NCBI GenBank assembly: GCA_016713175.1
Contig: JADJPQ010000004.1
Coordinates: forward strand, 558,001 to 622,000
Reading direction: 5' to 3'
Source of the DNA: Planctomycetota bacterium
GTDB lineage: Bacteria; Planctomycetota; UBA1135; UBA2386
DNA: 64,000 nt
The notes under the pieces are model-generated. The model was given only the letters and a program-made list of their open reading frames with translations. It was not told the DNA's origin and made no database searches. Both the position numbers and the translations under genes were made by a program. Shown piece after piece: positions 34,726 through 45,135 of this stretch (the first letter of the stretch is position 1; each line of letters starts with the position of its first letter).

Positions 34726-34943
34726 CTTCCGTTCGCAGGAGCGGACGGGTCCGCCTCGCGGTGAAGAGCCGCGGGGCGGTGTCGGTTTTGGGGGGCGTGG
34801 AAGTTGGCGTGGGTGGGGCGGTTGGGCGTCTGGGGCGCGACGGCGGCGAGTTCGCGAGAGCGGGCGGAGTGGGTCTCCCAGGCGGGAAGGGCGGGGGTCG
34901 GGGTGGCGCCCGGTTCGGTGCTCTCTCGCGAACGCCGGAGAGC
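34722..34943. repeat. dispersed ~225-bp structured repeat, copy 1
   Basis: This is one of three copies (others at 43407 and 49429) in the same orientation. The common core GGTCCGCCTCGCGGTGAAGA continues through a conserved G-rich middle to CTCTCTCGCGAACG. Inverted repeats include an 11-bp G/C stem around a 7-base loop and a 10-bp arm pair TTCGCGAGAG/CTCTCGCGAA. This copy starts within the 3' end of tRNA-Asn; its first hairpin sequence differs from the other copies yet still pairs. Confidence 0.85.
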
Positions 34944-34974
34944 GGGTCGGCTGGTTAACAGACTGCGGTTCCGC

Positions 34975-35445
34975 TCACCCAAAGAACCGCCGATCCAGCT
35001 TGGGCACCAACGACTCGTCGATCGTCAACTCGATGCCCCGCGCCTGCCGCGGCACGCGGCGGATGAACCCGGCCTTCTCCAGCCGAACGAGCATCGAATT
35101 CACCGACGGCGCCGTCAGTCCGAAGAACCGCTGCAGCACCGAGTGGGTCGGGGCGACGCCGCCGTAGTTGCGCCGCATGTACTCCCGGATGTAGGCCAGG
35201 AACTGACCCTGTTGCGCAGTCGGCGTTCCCGGGGCCCGCCGCGCCACCTTCGGCGCGCGCAGGATTCCGATGCACTCATCGATCTCGCCGACCGCCAGAT
35301 GCATGGCCGTCTGCACCTCGGCCGGCGACTCGCTCAGCAACAGCTCGTCGTCGAGAACTTCCTGGAGATGCTCGTGCGCTCGCCGCAAACGCAATCGGAC
35401 TTCGGCCGTCGGTGTCCCGTCGTCATCCTTGGTGATCTTCGCCAT
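34975..35445 (-). CDS. winged-helix (LexA N-terminal-like) DNA-binding protein
   Basis: The 156-residue protein has a helical N-terminal part (about 1-75) and a C-terminal winged helix. The latter reads TPTAQQGQFLAYIREYMRRN, APTHSVLQRFFGLTAPSVNS, MLVRLEKAGFIRRVPRQARG and IELTID, closely patterned on the LexA DNA-binding domain. No LexA protease domain follows. Start 35445 (MAKITKDD) lies 2 bp past the hsdR stop; a GTG at 35460 would overlap it. Position suggests it was the last gene of the restriction locus and may regulate it. Confidence 0.72.
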   Translation of the reverse strand: MAKITKDDDGTPTAEVRLRLRRAHEHLQEVLDDELLLSESPAEVQTAMHLAVGEIDECIGILRAPKVARRAPGTPTAQQGQFLAYIREYMRRNYGGVAPTHSVLQRFFGLTAPSVNSMLVRLEKAGFIRRVPRQARGIELTIDESLVPKLDRRFFG

Positions 35446-35447
35446 GG

Positions 35448-37418
<1,971 letters not shown>

Positions 37419-37427
<9 letters not shown>

Positions 37428-37634
37428 GAACGGATGGTTGTCCGAGGCGAGTGTCGGCACGTTCCCGCCGTTGGCCACGATCCTGAACAGGTGCGGCGAC
37501 GTGTAGGGGTGCGACGACACGTCAGCGACCGCGTGGAACTGGCCGTCCGCCGCGAACACGTTCGTGCCGGTCGCGATCGTGCTGATGGCCCGCCAGCCGG
37601 CGTCGGTGAGAACCAGCGCGTCGGGATGCAGGCA
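37419..37634 (-). other. N-terminal half of an intein (Hint domain, blocks A and B)
   Basis: The intein starts at Cys1 (37632-37634) right after extein residues GNEHP. Block A reads CLHPDALVLTDAGWRAISTI then ATGTNVFAADG. Block B reads GGNVPTLASDNHPFLVW, with the conserved T and H. About 72 residues remain; any endonuclease and the C-terminal His-Asn splice junction are missing. The insertion point lies before the expected T of TQKP, which would have served as the +1 nucleophile. Confidence 0.85.
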
Positions 37635-38645
37635 CGGATGCTCATTCCCGACGACGCGCGCCTTCCCGTCCCAGTCGACTTGCCAGACGCTTGTGTGCTC
37701 GTGCACGCCGTCGTGCTCCGGCTTGTCGCCCTGGCGCCAGCCCATCACGCACGGCTCGTGCTGGAAGTGCCAGTAGACGCGGCCGAACACCGGCGTCGGC
37801 TTGACCCAGACGATCTGCTGGTGGTCGAGGATGCCGAGGTCGCGCCAGATGCGCTGGATCTCGCCGCAGCGTTTGTGCGCGTGCCAGCAGTAGATCGCGG
37901 CCTTGGGGCCGAGCACGTCGAGCACGTTGGTGAAGACCGCGCGGAAGAACCCGTCGGCGTCGTCGATGTCGATCTCGCGGTAGGTGGCGGTCCAGTCCTT
38001 GCCCGAGTCGTTGGGGCGTTCGCCGGTGTAGTCGACGAGGTACGGCGGGTCGGTCGCGACGAGCGCGGCCTTGTCGCTGGCCATCACGCGGTGCACGTCG
38101 GGCAGGTTGGTGCTGTCGCCGCAGAGCAGATGGTGGTCGCCGAGGACCCACAGGTCGCCGCGCTGGGCCACGGCGATGGCTGGCGGCTCGGGCGGTCCGT
38201 CGTCGTCCAGGTCCTTGTCGATCGCCTCCCGCGCCTTCAGTTCGGCGACGAGCGCGTCGAGGTCGTCGGCGGTGAAGCCCGTGGCGTCGAGGGCGTCTTC
38301 CTGGCGCAGGTGTTCGAGCAGCTTGGCGAGCTCGGCATCCTGCCAAGACGACAGTTCGTGAAGTCTGTTGTCGGCTATCTGGTAGGCGACCGCGTCCAGG
38401 TCGCTGCCGTGGAACCACCAGACCGGCACCTCGGTCATGCCCAGTTCCTTCGCGGCCTTCAGCCGGGTGTTCCCGGCCACGACCTCACCAGACGGGCGCG
38501 CGACGATCGGCTGCTGCCAGCCGAACCTGCGCAGGCTGGCCGCGACGTGCGGGACAGCCGCGTCGTTCAGCCGTGGGTTCGTCGGCGAGCAGAAGAGCCG
38601 GTCGATCGCGACGGTCTCGACCGGCGGTGATGCGGACGTGTCCAA
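37419..38645 (-). pseudogene. ParB-like plus DNA methyltransferase gene, broken inside an intein
   Basis: The frame starts at a TTG with AGG upstream. Residues 10-110 are a ParB/Srx-like domain (VAIDRLFCSPTNPRLND, VVAGNTRLKAAKELGMTEVP). Residues 160-337 are a phage-type adenine or cytosine-N4 methyltransferase with the catalytic motif VATDPPYLVDYTGERPN and WVKPTPVFGRVYWHFQHEP. At VVGNEHP, where relatives continue TQKPVEL, an intein begins at Cys338. Its C-terminal half, the rest of the methyltransferase and, by gene order, any hsdM/hsdS are absent, because the sequence runs directly into hsdR. The frame continues to 37308 out of register with hsdR. It is non-functional unless the junction is an assembly artefact. 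Confidence 0.82.
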
Positions 38646-38717
38646 GCGAAACCTCAGGTTGGCGGTGGTGAGCCGCTTGGAGGTGCGCTCGGACGTTTGG
38701 CTCGACCAAGGCAGTCT

Positions 38718-38830
38718 AGCAGATGGCGCTGCGACAGGCAGTCAGCAACGCCGAGGTGGCGGGGTCGGTGGCCTGGAAGCACCAGACCGGGACCTCTGTC
38801 AGGCCGAGGTGCGCGGCGGCTTGAGTTGAG
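38718..38830 (-). pseudogene. ParB-like domain remnant
   Basis: A short minus-strand frame ending in TAG reads QAAAHLGLTEVPVWCFQATD, closely matching LKAAKELGMTEVPVWWFHGSD of the neighbouring ParB-methyltransferase. No further upstream domain can be followed. It is a fragment of a second ParB-type gene just upstream of the first. Confidence 0.5.
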
Positions 38831-39157
38831 CTTGCCGGTGCGGCGTGGGCGACGAGGTCTGCTGCCCACCGAAGCGTCGCAGAGACGCGGCAACGGGAAA
38901 CACAGAGGCGTCGTTACGGCGAGGTTGCTGGGCGACCCGAGGAGCATCGTGGCAGATCAGGATCCCGGCAGCTCGGCAACAGTGCCGCTGTGGTCCGACC
39001 CGACCGGATTAAGGTCCGCGCACAATTTCACGTGTCCTCAGGAAAGTTGGTGTGGGTGCGTTGACGAGCCATCGCAGCGTTGCTACAGGGCGTCATGTCT
39101 CGTCCAAAGGCCCCCGCTGGAGCGTGATTTCTCGCGGCTTTGAGCAAGGAACTGAAG
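38831..39157. other. intergenic region upstream of the RHS remnant
   Basis: About 330 bp without a supported gene. Composition becomes visibly richer in A/T toward the RHS remnant. The AAGGA before the ATG at 39158 is the only translation signal seen. Confidence 0.4.
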
Positions 39158-40633
39158 ATGAAGTCCATGTCGTCGCTTGGGGCTCTAGCCGCCGTGTCTG
39201 GCTGCCGTCGCATCGCTGCTGTCTGGGTGCCATCTCGTGCACTTGTGGGGCTAGTTGTGACGCTGGGCGTGGCCTTTGCGCAAGAAGGGCCCAAGCCGCC
39301 GGAGTGCAAGGAGCTGGTGCAGGATCCGGTTCCCAGTCACGACTACGTTCTTCCAACCCCGCCAACCGGTGGACAGCCGCGCATCCCTTCAGGTCTGCCG
39401 TCCGGAGGGAGTGGGCTACACTACTCACCTGAGTCTCATGTGGATGAGAACGGTGACCTGCGGGTTTCGACTGGGATCGCGATGGTGGACTATTCCTCCA
39501 ACCGTCTCATTCAGAAGTTCCCCAACGCGGCCACGGGGATGGATGATTATCCCGCGACACCCCCGACGCCGACCGACGGTGGGCCAGGGCAGCCCAACCC
39601 GGCGGCTCCAGGGCCGCTTCCGACTTTTCCGTGGCCTTTTGGGCCGATGGGCCCCGGCACGGTGACATGCGAGGAAGTCAGGCTCGACTACGAGAACAAC
39701 AGATGTGTGACGGTTACCTGTCCGGGGTGTGGACAAACAGACTGTTCTTGCGAAATCTCTCTTTCGCCAAGAGGCTCGAACCTCGGCATTGGGACCGGCT
39801 GGTCGTACTACTTGACCCTGCCGTCAGTCGGTGACGATCATCCGCTGGTGTTCGGGCGACCGGCGGAAGGCTATTTTCTGTACAAGTTTCACAACGCTAT
39901 TGGCCAGGAACGGCCCTACTTTGAGGTCCGTTCCGTCGATGGCACCATTCAGCGATTCACCTCGGTCGGTCCGGCATCGGGAACGTATGGCCGCCGCCGA
40001 TGGAGGATCGAGTCCAGCACTGATGCCTACGACAACACTACCCGATATGTGTATGACACGAGTGGCCGGCTGTCGTTGATTTCGCATCCCCAAGGGATCG
40101 AAGAAAGATGGAATTACCATCCCTCCTGGATATCTGCCGGTCAGTGGGATCCGGATTACTACAGCGGCATCGAAATCACTTTTCACGACATACGGGTCTC
40201 TCCGCCTGCCGCGATGTCGCAGAAGGCGCAGGCCATGCTCTTCCGCAGAATGCGAACCGAGACTGGCCCTGTTGCCGGTTCGCGGCCCCTTGGTGGCGAT
40301 TACCTGTATCGCGTCTACCTGGGCACTGGACAGTTCCTCGACGACATTCCCCAGGGCCAGCACGACACGCTGTATGCGTTTGACCCGAACAGCCCGCCGC
40401 CAGAGCGTCGGGCAGTACGCCAGTACGAGTATCTTGCCAACACGAGCTTGGTGACGTCTGTCAGCCAGTTTGTCGCGGATTCAATCGCCATCCACTTCGG
40501 GTGCAGGGGGACGGAAGGGCGGTGGAAAGAACGACAAACACGGAAGGTCCAGAGGTGTAGAGCACGCGAAGCGGATAAGGGATTTGTTGGCCGAGATAGA
40601 AACGTTGACGCGGATGCATCCAAGTTGTCCTGA
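39158..40633 (+). pseudogene. RHS-family protein, N-terminal part only
   Basis: The frame starts at 39158 (MKSMSSLGALAAVSG, preceded by AAGGA) with a signal-like segment (ALVGLVVTLGVAFAQ). It continues with RHS N-terminal features: GIGTGWSYYLTLPSVG, FTSVGPASGTYGRRRWRIES, and a single YD-type repeat (YDNTTRYVYDTSGRLSLISH). Near 40495 it ends abruptly and loses frame, exactly where a toxin tip begins in another frame. The whole RHS core with its many YD repeats and the core motif is missing. The region is less GC-rich than the rest, suggesting transfer. Confidence 0.72.
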
Positions 40634-40754
40634 GGCGAAGGACCGCAAGCGGAGGCTGAAGGACATGAACATCAAGCTTCAGAACCTAATTAAGGAAGAT
40701 GCAAATGCCATGAAGGGTGAAAACCATAGCCAGCGCGCCAAGGGTCGGCGATGA
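40470..40754 (+). CDS. RHS C-terminal toxin tip (detached)
   Basis: This 94-residue frame opens at a TTG, but the tip proper begins about residue 10: GAGGRKGGGKNDKHGRSRGV, then a charged helical region (RIRDLLAEIETLTRMHPS, KRRLKDMNIKLQNLIKED) and the end GENHSQRAKGRR. From memory, lysine-rich modules with GKN..H near the start and GENHSQ.AKG at the end occur at the variable C-terminus of many RHS/WapA-like toxins. Its activity is not known to me. It is out of frame with the RHS remnant upstream, so it may not be expressed. A probable immunity gene lies 122 bp downstream. Confidence 0.6.
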   Translation: MSRIQSPSTSGAGGRKGGGKNDKHGRSRGVEHAKRIRDLLAEIETLTRMHPSCPEAKDRKRRLKDMNIKLQNLIKEDANAMKGENHSQRAKGRR

Positions 40755-40876
40755 GGAATGGCCGATTGCCCCCGCGTGTGCTCAGGCTGGCCCGGAAGGG
40801 TCCAAGTGGCAGCATGCGTTGCATTGTGAGCACGTTGTCCGGCGAATGCAGGCGCGAGCGGGGGGTGAGATAGACG

Positions 40877-41305
40877 ATGCTGTGGACGCCTGGCGTGGGG
40901 GTTGGCGCATACGCTTTCGGGCTTCCTGTGCCCGAGGGTGAGGTTGTGGAGTTCTTGCGCTGCGAGGAGCGACGCGACATAGTTGGAAGTGATGAGAGCC
41001 CCGTTTGGGTGGAGTTTGTGGCTTATGTCTACGAGGATCGATCTGGTAACGAAGTATATGTGGTGGATGGAGATGTCGTGGAAGTGGCATTCATTCGGAG
41101 TATCGAGCTTGGGGGGCAGCAGCTCTGCGGCATGCCAGCTTCCTCCTTATCTGGTATCATAGGTGAGAATGCGGAAATCCTTGGTCCAACTTTGTTCGGC
41201 GATGGTAGTGAAAGAACTATGTGGTTCTTTCATCGCAACGGCTTGGTTGCGACAGCGAATGAGTCTGGATTCGTAACGCACGTCACAGTGAGCCGCGGGT
41301 TTTGA
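40877..41305 (+). CDS. probable immunity protein to the RHS tip
   Basis: The 142-residue acidic protein starts MLWTPGVGVGAYAFGLPVPE after a GGTGAG ribosome site; a TAG just upstream fixes the start. It is soluble, rich in beta strands (VWVEFVAYVYED, VYVVDGDVVEVAFIR) and shares the region's lower GC. No family is recognised. Its role is inferred only from position: in polymorphic toxin loci the immunity gene directly follows the toxin tip, and this frame is intact while the toxin gene is broken, as expected if immunity is retained. Confidence 0.55.
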   Translation: MLWTPGVGVGAYAFGLPVPEGEVVEFLRCEERRDIVGSDESPVWVEFVAYVYEDRSGNEVYVVDGDVVEVAFIRSIELGGQQLCGMPASSLSGIIGENAEILGPTLFGDGSERTMWFFHRNGLVATANESGFVTHVTVSRGF

Positions 41306-41318
41306 TCGCGTGCTGTCC

Positions 41319-41541
41319 CCGTGCTGTCCGTTTTCAGAAACGAGGCAAGCTGCCGGTTCTCTGGCGACGCCGAGCGTTGTTCCGGGACCTCGCTCGGCCG
41401 AACTCGGTGCTTCGGGTACGCACTGGGACCCCGTGCTGTCCGTATTCAGGAACGAGGCAATCTGCGGGTTCCTGGGCGACGCCGAGCGCTGTTCCGGGAG
41501 CCTGCTCGGCCGAACTCGACGCTGCGAGTACACACCGGGAC
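41319..41541 (-). repeat. two tandem ~112-bp units at the IS 3' end
   Basis: Both units begin (plus strand) CCGTGCTGTCCG and share GGCGACGCCGAGCG and GCTCGGCCGAACTCG. A third copy without the transposase lies at 58104-58215. They probably represent IS terminal sequence duplicated by nested insertion. Confidence 0.8.
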
Positions 41542-41597
41542 CCCGAAGTCGTGCCCGAAACCAGCCGTTCTCCCCATTCCCGCCGCGACCGCGCGAC

Positions 41598-42677
41598 TCA
41601 GCTCGCGCACCGTCTCCGGTAGTAGTAGCTGAGCAGCCCGCCGAGTCGTTCGCGGCGCAGCACCGCGCCATCCGCCGGCATCAGGTCGCGGCTCGGCTTC
41701 GGGACCACGTTCCCAAGTCCCTGGTGCGGTCTCTCTTCGTGGTAGTGGACCACGAACTCGGCGAGAGCCCGCCGCAGCATCCCGTCGCCGAAGAAGATCA
41801 TCCGCGACAGGCATTCGTCCTTGATCGTCCGCACGAACCGCTCGGCAAACGCGTTCATGTTCGGCGCCGCCACCACCGTGCGAACCACGCGCACGCCCGC
41901 GTCGTGCAGGATCCGGCGAAACTGCCGATCGAAGTTGGGCGCGCGATCGGCGATCAGGAATCGCTTGCCGCGCAGCACACCCTCGCCACCGCTGGTGACG
42001 TTCCTGGCCACCTGCGCCATGAACACGCCATCCGGGTTCGGTGTGACACCGAAGATCTCGACCGCACGCGTCGCCACGTCGATCGCGAACAACACGTAGT
42101 GGGTGACGAGCCCACGGGCCGTCCACGCCTCGACCGTGAAAAAGTCCGCCGCCGCGATCTCGCCACGATGCGCGCGCAGGAACGTCCGCCACGACGTGGG
42201 CCGCTCGGGCGCCGGCGCGATGCCAGCCGACTTCAGGATCTTGGCCACGGTCGTGCGCGCCACGTCGTGGCCGAGCAGTCGCAGCGCGCCGACGATCCGC
42301 GAGTAGCCCCACCGGTTCTCGCGCGCCATGCGGATCGCCAGGTCGCGTATCTTGCGCATGACTGGAGGCCGACCGGCGCAACTCCTCGTCGACGTGAACG
42401 TCCACTTGGCGGCGACCATCCGTTGGTGCCAGCGCAACAGCGTGTCGGGCGTCACGATGGTCGCCATCGCGGCGAGCGCCGACCGGCCGAGTTCCTTCGC
42501 GCGGGCGGCCAGCCGGGCGCGTTGACGATCGTCAAGGCGCAGGCGGCGCTTGCCGAGCAGTTCGCGCAGGACGCGGTTCTCTTCGCGGAGATAGTCGATG
42601 GTCTTCGCCTGTTCGCGATTGACGAAGCCGGCGAACAGGAGCAGCAGGAAGCGAAGCGGAGCCAACCTGTCCGTCAT
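41598..42677 (-). CDS. integrase-core transposase (IS3/IS481-like)
   Basis: The 359-residue protein has an N-terminal helical part with a leucine-rich stretch (YLREENRVLRELLGKRRLRL), a helix-turn-helix-like region with WGYSRIVGALRLLGHDVAR, and an rve core. The DDE residues are visible: Asp in EIAAADFFTVEAW, Asp in RFLIADRAPNFDRQFR, and Glu in NAFAERFVRTIKDECLSR. The tail HYHEERPHQGLGN is typical of these transposases. The frame is complete with no frameshift, so the element may be active. Confidence 0.9.
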   Translation of the reverse strand: MTDRLAPLRFLLLLFAGFVNREQAKTIDYLREENRVLRELLGKRRLRLDDRQRARLAARAKELGRSALAAMATIVTPDTLLRWHQRMVAAKWTFTSTRSCAGRPPVMRKIRDLAIRMARENRWGYSRIVGALRLLGHDVARTTVAKILKSAGIAPAPERPTSWRTFLRAHRGEIAAADFFTVEAWTARGLVTHYVLFAIDVATRAVEIFGVTPNPDGVFMAQVARNVTSGGEGVLRGKRFLIADRAPNFDRQFRRILHDAGVRVVRTVVAAPNMNAFAERFVRTIKDECLSRMIFFGDGMLRRALAEFVVHYHEERPHQGLGNVVPKPSRDLMPADGAVLRRERLGGLLSYYYRRRCAS

Positions 42678-42737
42678 GAACCAGAGTAGCCCGCCGGGTC
42701 AGACTGGCGTTGTTGCTCGCACTGGGTGTGCCCCAGT

Positions 42738-43106
42738 TCAGGCAATCGGCAACCGCCGGACCCGGATTCGCGATGGCTCGATCGTGACGAGCGCGCCGTT
42801 CGTCAAGTCTTCCGCGAGGGCGTCGAGATTGGCGAGCAGGATCTGGACCTGCAGTGCTGGGCGATGTTCGGCACCGTGCCGGAACAGGATGACCGAGGGT
42901 TCTTTGGTCGCGCGCACGGCCAGCAGTGCCGCGAAGTCGGTGTCGGCGGAGACGAGGATGCGGCTCTGGGCGACGGCGCGCGCGAAAACGCGGTCATCCG
43001 GATCGGCCTGGATGCCGAGGTCACGGGCATGAACGGAGTCGTGACCGGCGTCGAGCAACGCGCGGCTCACGAGGGGCGAGATCGCGTTGTCGATCAGGAA
43101 CCTCAC
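42738..43106 (-). CDS. DUF5615-type PIN-like toxin
   Basis: The 122-residue protein starts MRFLIDNAISPLVSRALLDA with the early Asp of PIN-like nucleases. It continues with GHDSVHARDLG, DRVFARAVAQSRILVSADTD (two further acidic positions) and a C-terminal strand (LVTIEPSRIRVRRLPI). This matches the DUF5615 family, the usual partner of DUF433 proteins in toxin-antitoxin pairs; the activity is inferred to be RNase. The ATG overlaps the DUF433 stop (ATGA). The stop is close to the right edge of the IS. Confidence 0.85.
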   Translation of the reverse strand: MRFLIDNAISPLVSRALLDAGHDSVHARDLGIQADPDDRVFARAVAQSRILVSADTDFAALLAVRATKEPSVILFRHGAEHRPALQVQILLANLDALAEDLTNGALVTIEPSRIRVRRLPIA

Positions 43107-43333
43107 TGGGCGCGACGCAGCGGCAGTTCTCGCTCACGGACGGCTTCGGAGGCGTAGCGCAGTGCTTCAGGGATGTCGTCGGGCTCGAGATCCGGGTAGG
43201 CCGCGAGGATCTCGGCAGCGCTCATCCCGGCGGCCAACATGCCGACCACGGTGGCTACGGGGATGCGCAGGCCCCGGATGCAGGGGACTCCCGCCATCTG
43301 TCGGGGGTCGGTCGTGATGCGCTGGAACGTCAC
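43103..43333 (-). CDS. DUF433 antitoxin
   Basis: The 76-residue protein starts at GTG (43333) with MTFQRITTDPRQMAGVPCIRG, followed by RIPVATVVGMLAAGMSAAEI and AYPDLEPDDIPEALRYASE. This is the DUF433 signature with its helix-turn-helix-like core. It would bind and neutralise the DUF5615 protein and probably repress the pair. A longer frame upstream reads through the dispersed repeat and is rejected. The two genes overlap by 4 bp. Confidence 0.87.
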   Translation of the reverse strand: MTFQRITTDPRQMAGVPCIRGLRIPVATVVGMLAAGMSAAEILAAYPDLEPDDIPEALRYASEAVRERELPLRRAQ

Positions 43334-43406
43334 GTTTGCAACGCTACAGGCCGGGTCGGTTGGTGGCGAGGGGCGGTGAACAAGTTCGCGTTCGCGCAGG
43401 GTCTGG

Positions 43407-43631
43407 GGAGCCACTTTCGGCTGTTGGAGCCGACGGGTCCGCCTCGCGGTGAAGAGCCGCGGGGCGGTGTCGGTTTTGGGGGGCGTGGAAGTTGGCGTGG
43501 GTGGCGGGGTTGTGCGCCTGGTGCTCGACGGTGCCGAGTTCGCGAGAGCGGGCGGAGTGGGTTCCCCAGGTCGGAATGGCGGGGGTCGGGGTGGTGCCCG
43601 GTCCCGTGCTCTCTCGCGAACGGCGGAGAGC
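43407..43631. repeat. dispersed ~225-bp structured repeat, copy 2
   Basis: This copy begins GGAGCCACTT, as does the end of tRNA-Asn, and shares copy 1's core throughout. Stems: TCGGCT/AGCCGA (43417-43422 with 43428-43433), an 11-bp stem at 43439-43449 with 43457-43467, and TTCGCGAGAG/CTCTCGCGAA (43539-43548 with 43611-43620). It lies just upstream of the DUF433 gene on the opposite strand. Confidence 0.85.
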
Positions 43632-43839
43632 ATGGATCTTGGTCAACAGTCGGAGAGTACCGGAGGCGGCGACGACGGGGGCGTTGGCCGACGGCCGGGC
43701 GATGCTGCCAGCTGCGGCAACGAGAAGGGCAACCGTAGGTCGCTGCCCACCGGCCGGATGGTCGGGATTGGCCGGTCAGAGACGCTCGAACTTCGCCAAT
43801 CTGAAGCCAGCCGTACCGTCGATGCCGCTCGCGCTTCGT

Positions 43840-45135
43840 TCAACGCAGATCGAGCAGGGCGCAACGGAACCCGCCGAGTTCCCTGACCTCGAGACTTCCG
43901 GGGCGCAACACGGTCTCCTTGCTTCCCTCGGGAACGAGGCGGATCTCGGTCGCGCCGTTGCCAAAGGCGCGCAACAGCCAGGTGTCCGCGGGTGCCACGG
44001 CGCTGCCATGTACCGTCCCCGATGCCCCGCCGCCTTGCCACTGGATGGTCATCGCCTTGCACGCGTCCAGCTGGACCAGGACCTGGACGCACGACCAGAC
44101 CGGCAACTGCCAGATGCCGGCGTCCGCATCCTCAGTTGGCGCTGCCCGTAGCGGATGTCTGAACAGTTGATCGGATCCGGGATGGCCGTCCAGCCACAGT
44201 CGACCACAGGCGTCGCTGACCAGGAAACAGGCCCGATTCCTGGCCCCGAAATGGGCCATCACCACGGCAAAGGGTTCCACCGTCCCGTCCGGCCCGAGCG
44301 TTCGGCAGCGATGGCGCGGCGTCGCCGCACAGGTCCAGGTCAGCGTCTCGGCTCGATCCCCTGCCGCCCTCGTGCAACCGACGGGGATCCCGTACGCGTA
44401 GCCATCGGCAACTACGCACACATCGGTCGGCGTCAACGGATGTACGAGACCGTCAAGCCTGACCGTCCCCTGCGCGTCGGTCAACAGACCGCGTTCCGCC
44501 ACGCACGCGGAGGCGAAAGCCGCGCAACTGAACTGCAGTCGCGCCCCAGCGATGGGCGCCCCGTGTTCGTCCTGCACCCGGACCACGGCGGAACGGTCGC
44601 CACGGCGGGATGGCGGCAGCGGTCGCAGCGGTGCCCGCGACAACGAACGCTCACGCAGGCGCTGTGCCGGTTCGATCAGGTCGGTGTGGACGTCGGCCGA
44701 CATCATGATCGTCGGCGGCCAAGGCATCGCCGCGAACGGGCCGGCGGCGGTGATCTTCGGCAACACAACACGCGATCCGACGTAGCCGCGCAGGCCGGTC
44801 GTCAAGGGTTCCTGCCAGGTAAGATGGCCGGGCATCGTCACCAAGAGCCACACCATGCCGTCGCCGTTGCCTGACCAGGCGCCAAGCGATCTTTGCTCCG
44901 GCGTGAGCGGTAGAACAAAGTGCCCATCGCGGTCCGTGCGCGTTGCGGGCAACGGATTGCGCGCGAGGATCTGCGCCATCGCCAAGCCAAATCCCTGGTC
45001 CGAGAACTCGCCCAGCAGCGCCACGTCGGCGCCGGCGATCGGCGCACCACTCTCGTCTACGACCGTGCCTTCGGGATCCGTGTCGGGTTGCGGAAACGGA
45101 TCCTGCCCGAGCAACACCAGTGACAGAAGGAGCAT
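43840..45135 (-). CDS. exported carboxypeptidase-regulatory-like repeat protein
   Basis: The 431-residue protein starts with a short hydrophobic signal (MLLLSLVLLGQDPFP). It has repeated carboxypeptidase-regulatory-like beta-sandwich phrases: GTVVDESGAPIAGADVALLG with TRTDRDGHFVLPL, and VRVQDEHGAPIAGARLQF with LLTDAQGTVRLDGL. The rest is beta-rich with scattered cysteines. Such domains are structural or adhesive. No enzyme motif is seen. The stop codon lies inside a short motif (CGCTTCGTTCAAC) that recurs at 45510 and 54037. A similar protein is encoded on the other strand at 45743. Confidence 0.78.
   Translation of the reverse strand: MLLLSLVLLGQDPFPQPDTDPEGTVVDESGAPIAGADVALLGEFSDQGFGLAMAQILARNPLPATRTDRDGHFVLPLTPEQRSLGAWSGNGDGMVWLLVTMPGHLTWQEPLTTGLRGYVGSRVVLPKITAAGPFAAMPWPPTIMMSADVHTDLIEPAQRLRERSLSRAPLRPLPPSRRGDRSAVVRVQDEHGAPIAGARLQFSCAAFASACVAERGLLTDAQGTVRLDGLVHPLTPTDVCVVADGYAYGIPVGCTRAAGDRAETLTWTCAATPRHRCRTLGPDGTVEPFAVVMAHFGARNRACFLVSDACGRLWLDGHPGSDQLFRHPLRAAPTEDADAGIWQLPVWSCVQVLVQLDACKAMTIQWQGGGASGTVHGSAVAPADTWLLRAFGNGATEIRLVPEGSKETVLRPGSLEVRELGGFRCALLDLR

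Larger units (their letters stand above)
41306..42720 (-). mobile_element. insertion sequence with DDE (rve) transposase
   Basis: The element contains one transposase gene on the minus strand. Its 3' flank holds two tandem ~112-bp units (41319-41430 and 41431-41541), each with GGACAGCACGG at its far end in transposase orientation. The 5' boundary is only approximate; I could not find a clean terminal inverted repeat or target duplication. Related 3' ends without transposase occur at 51541 and 58104. Confidence 0.6.

Noticed and set aside
43103..43633. Longer 176-codon version of the DUF433 protein
   Set aside because: The first 100 codons translate the dispersed repeat; the family starts at the GTG at 43333.
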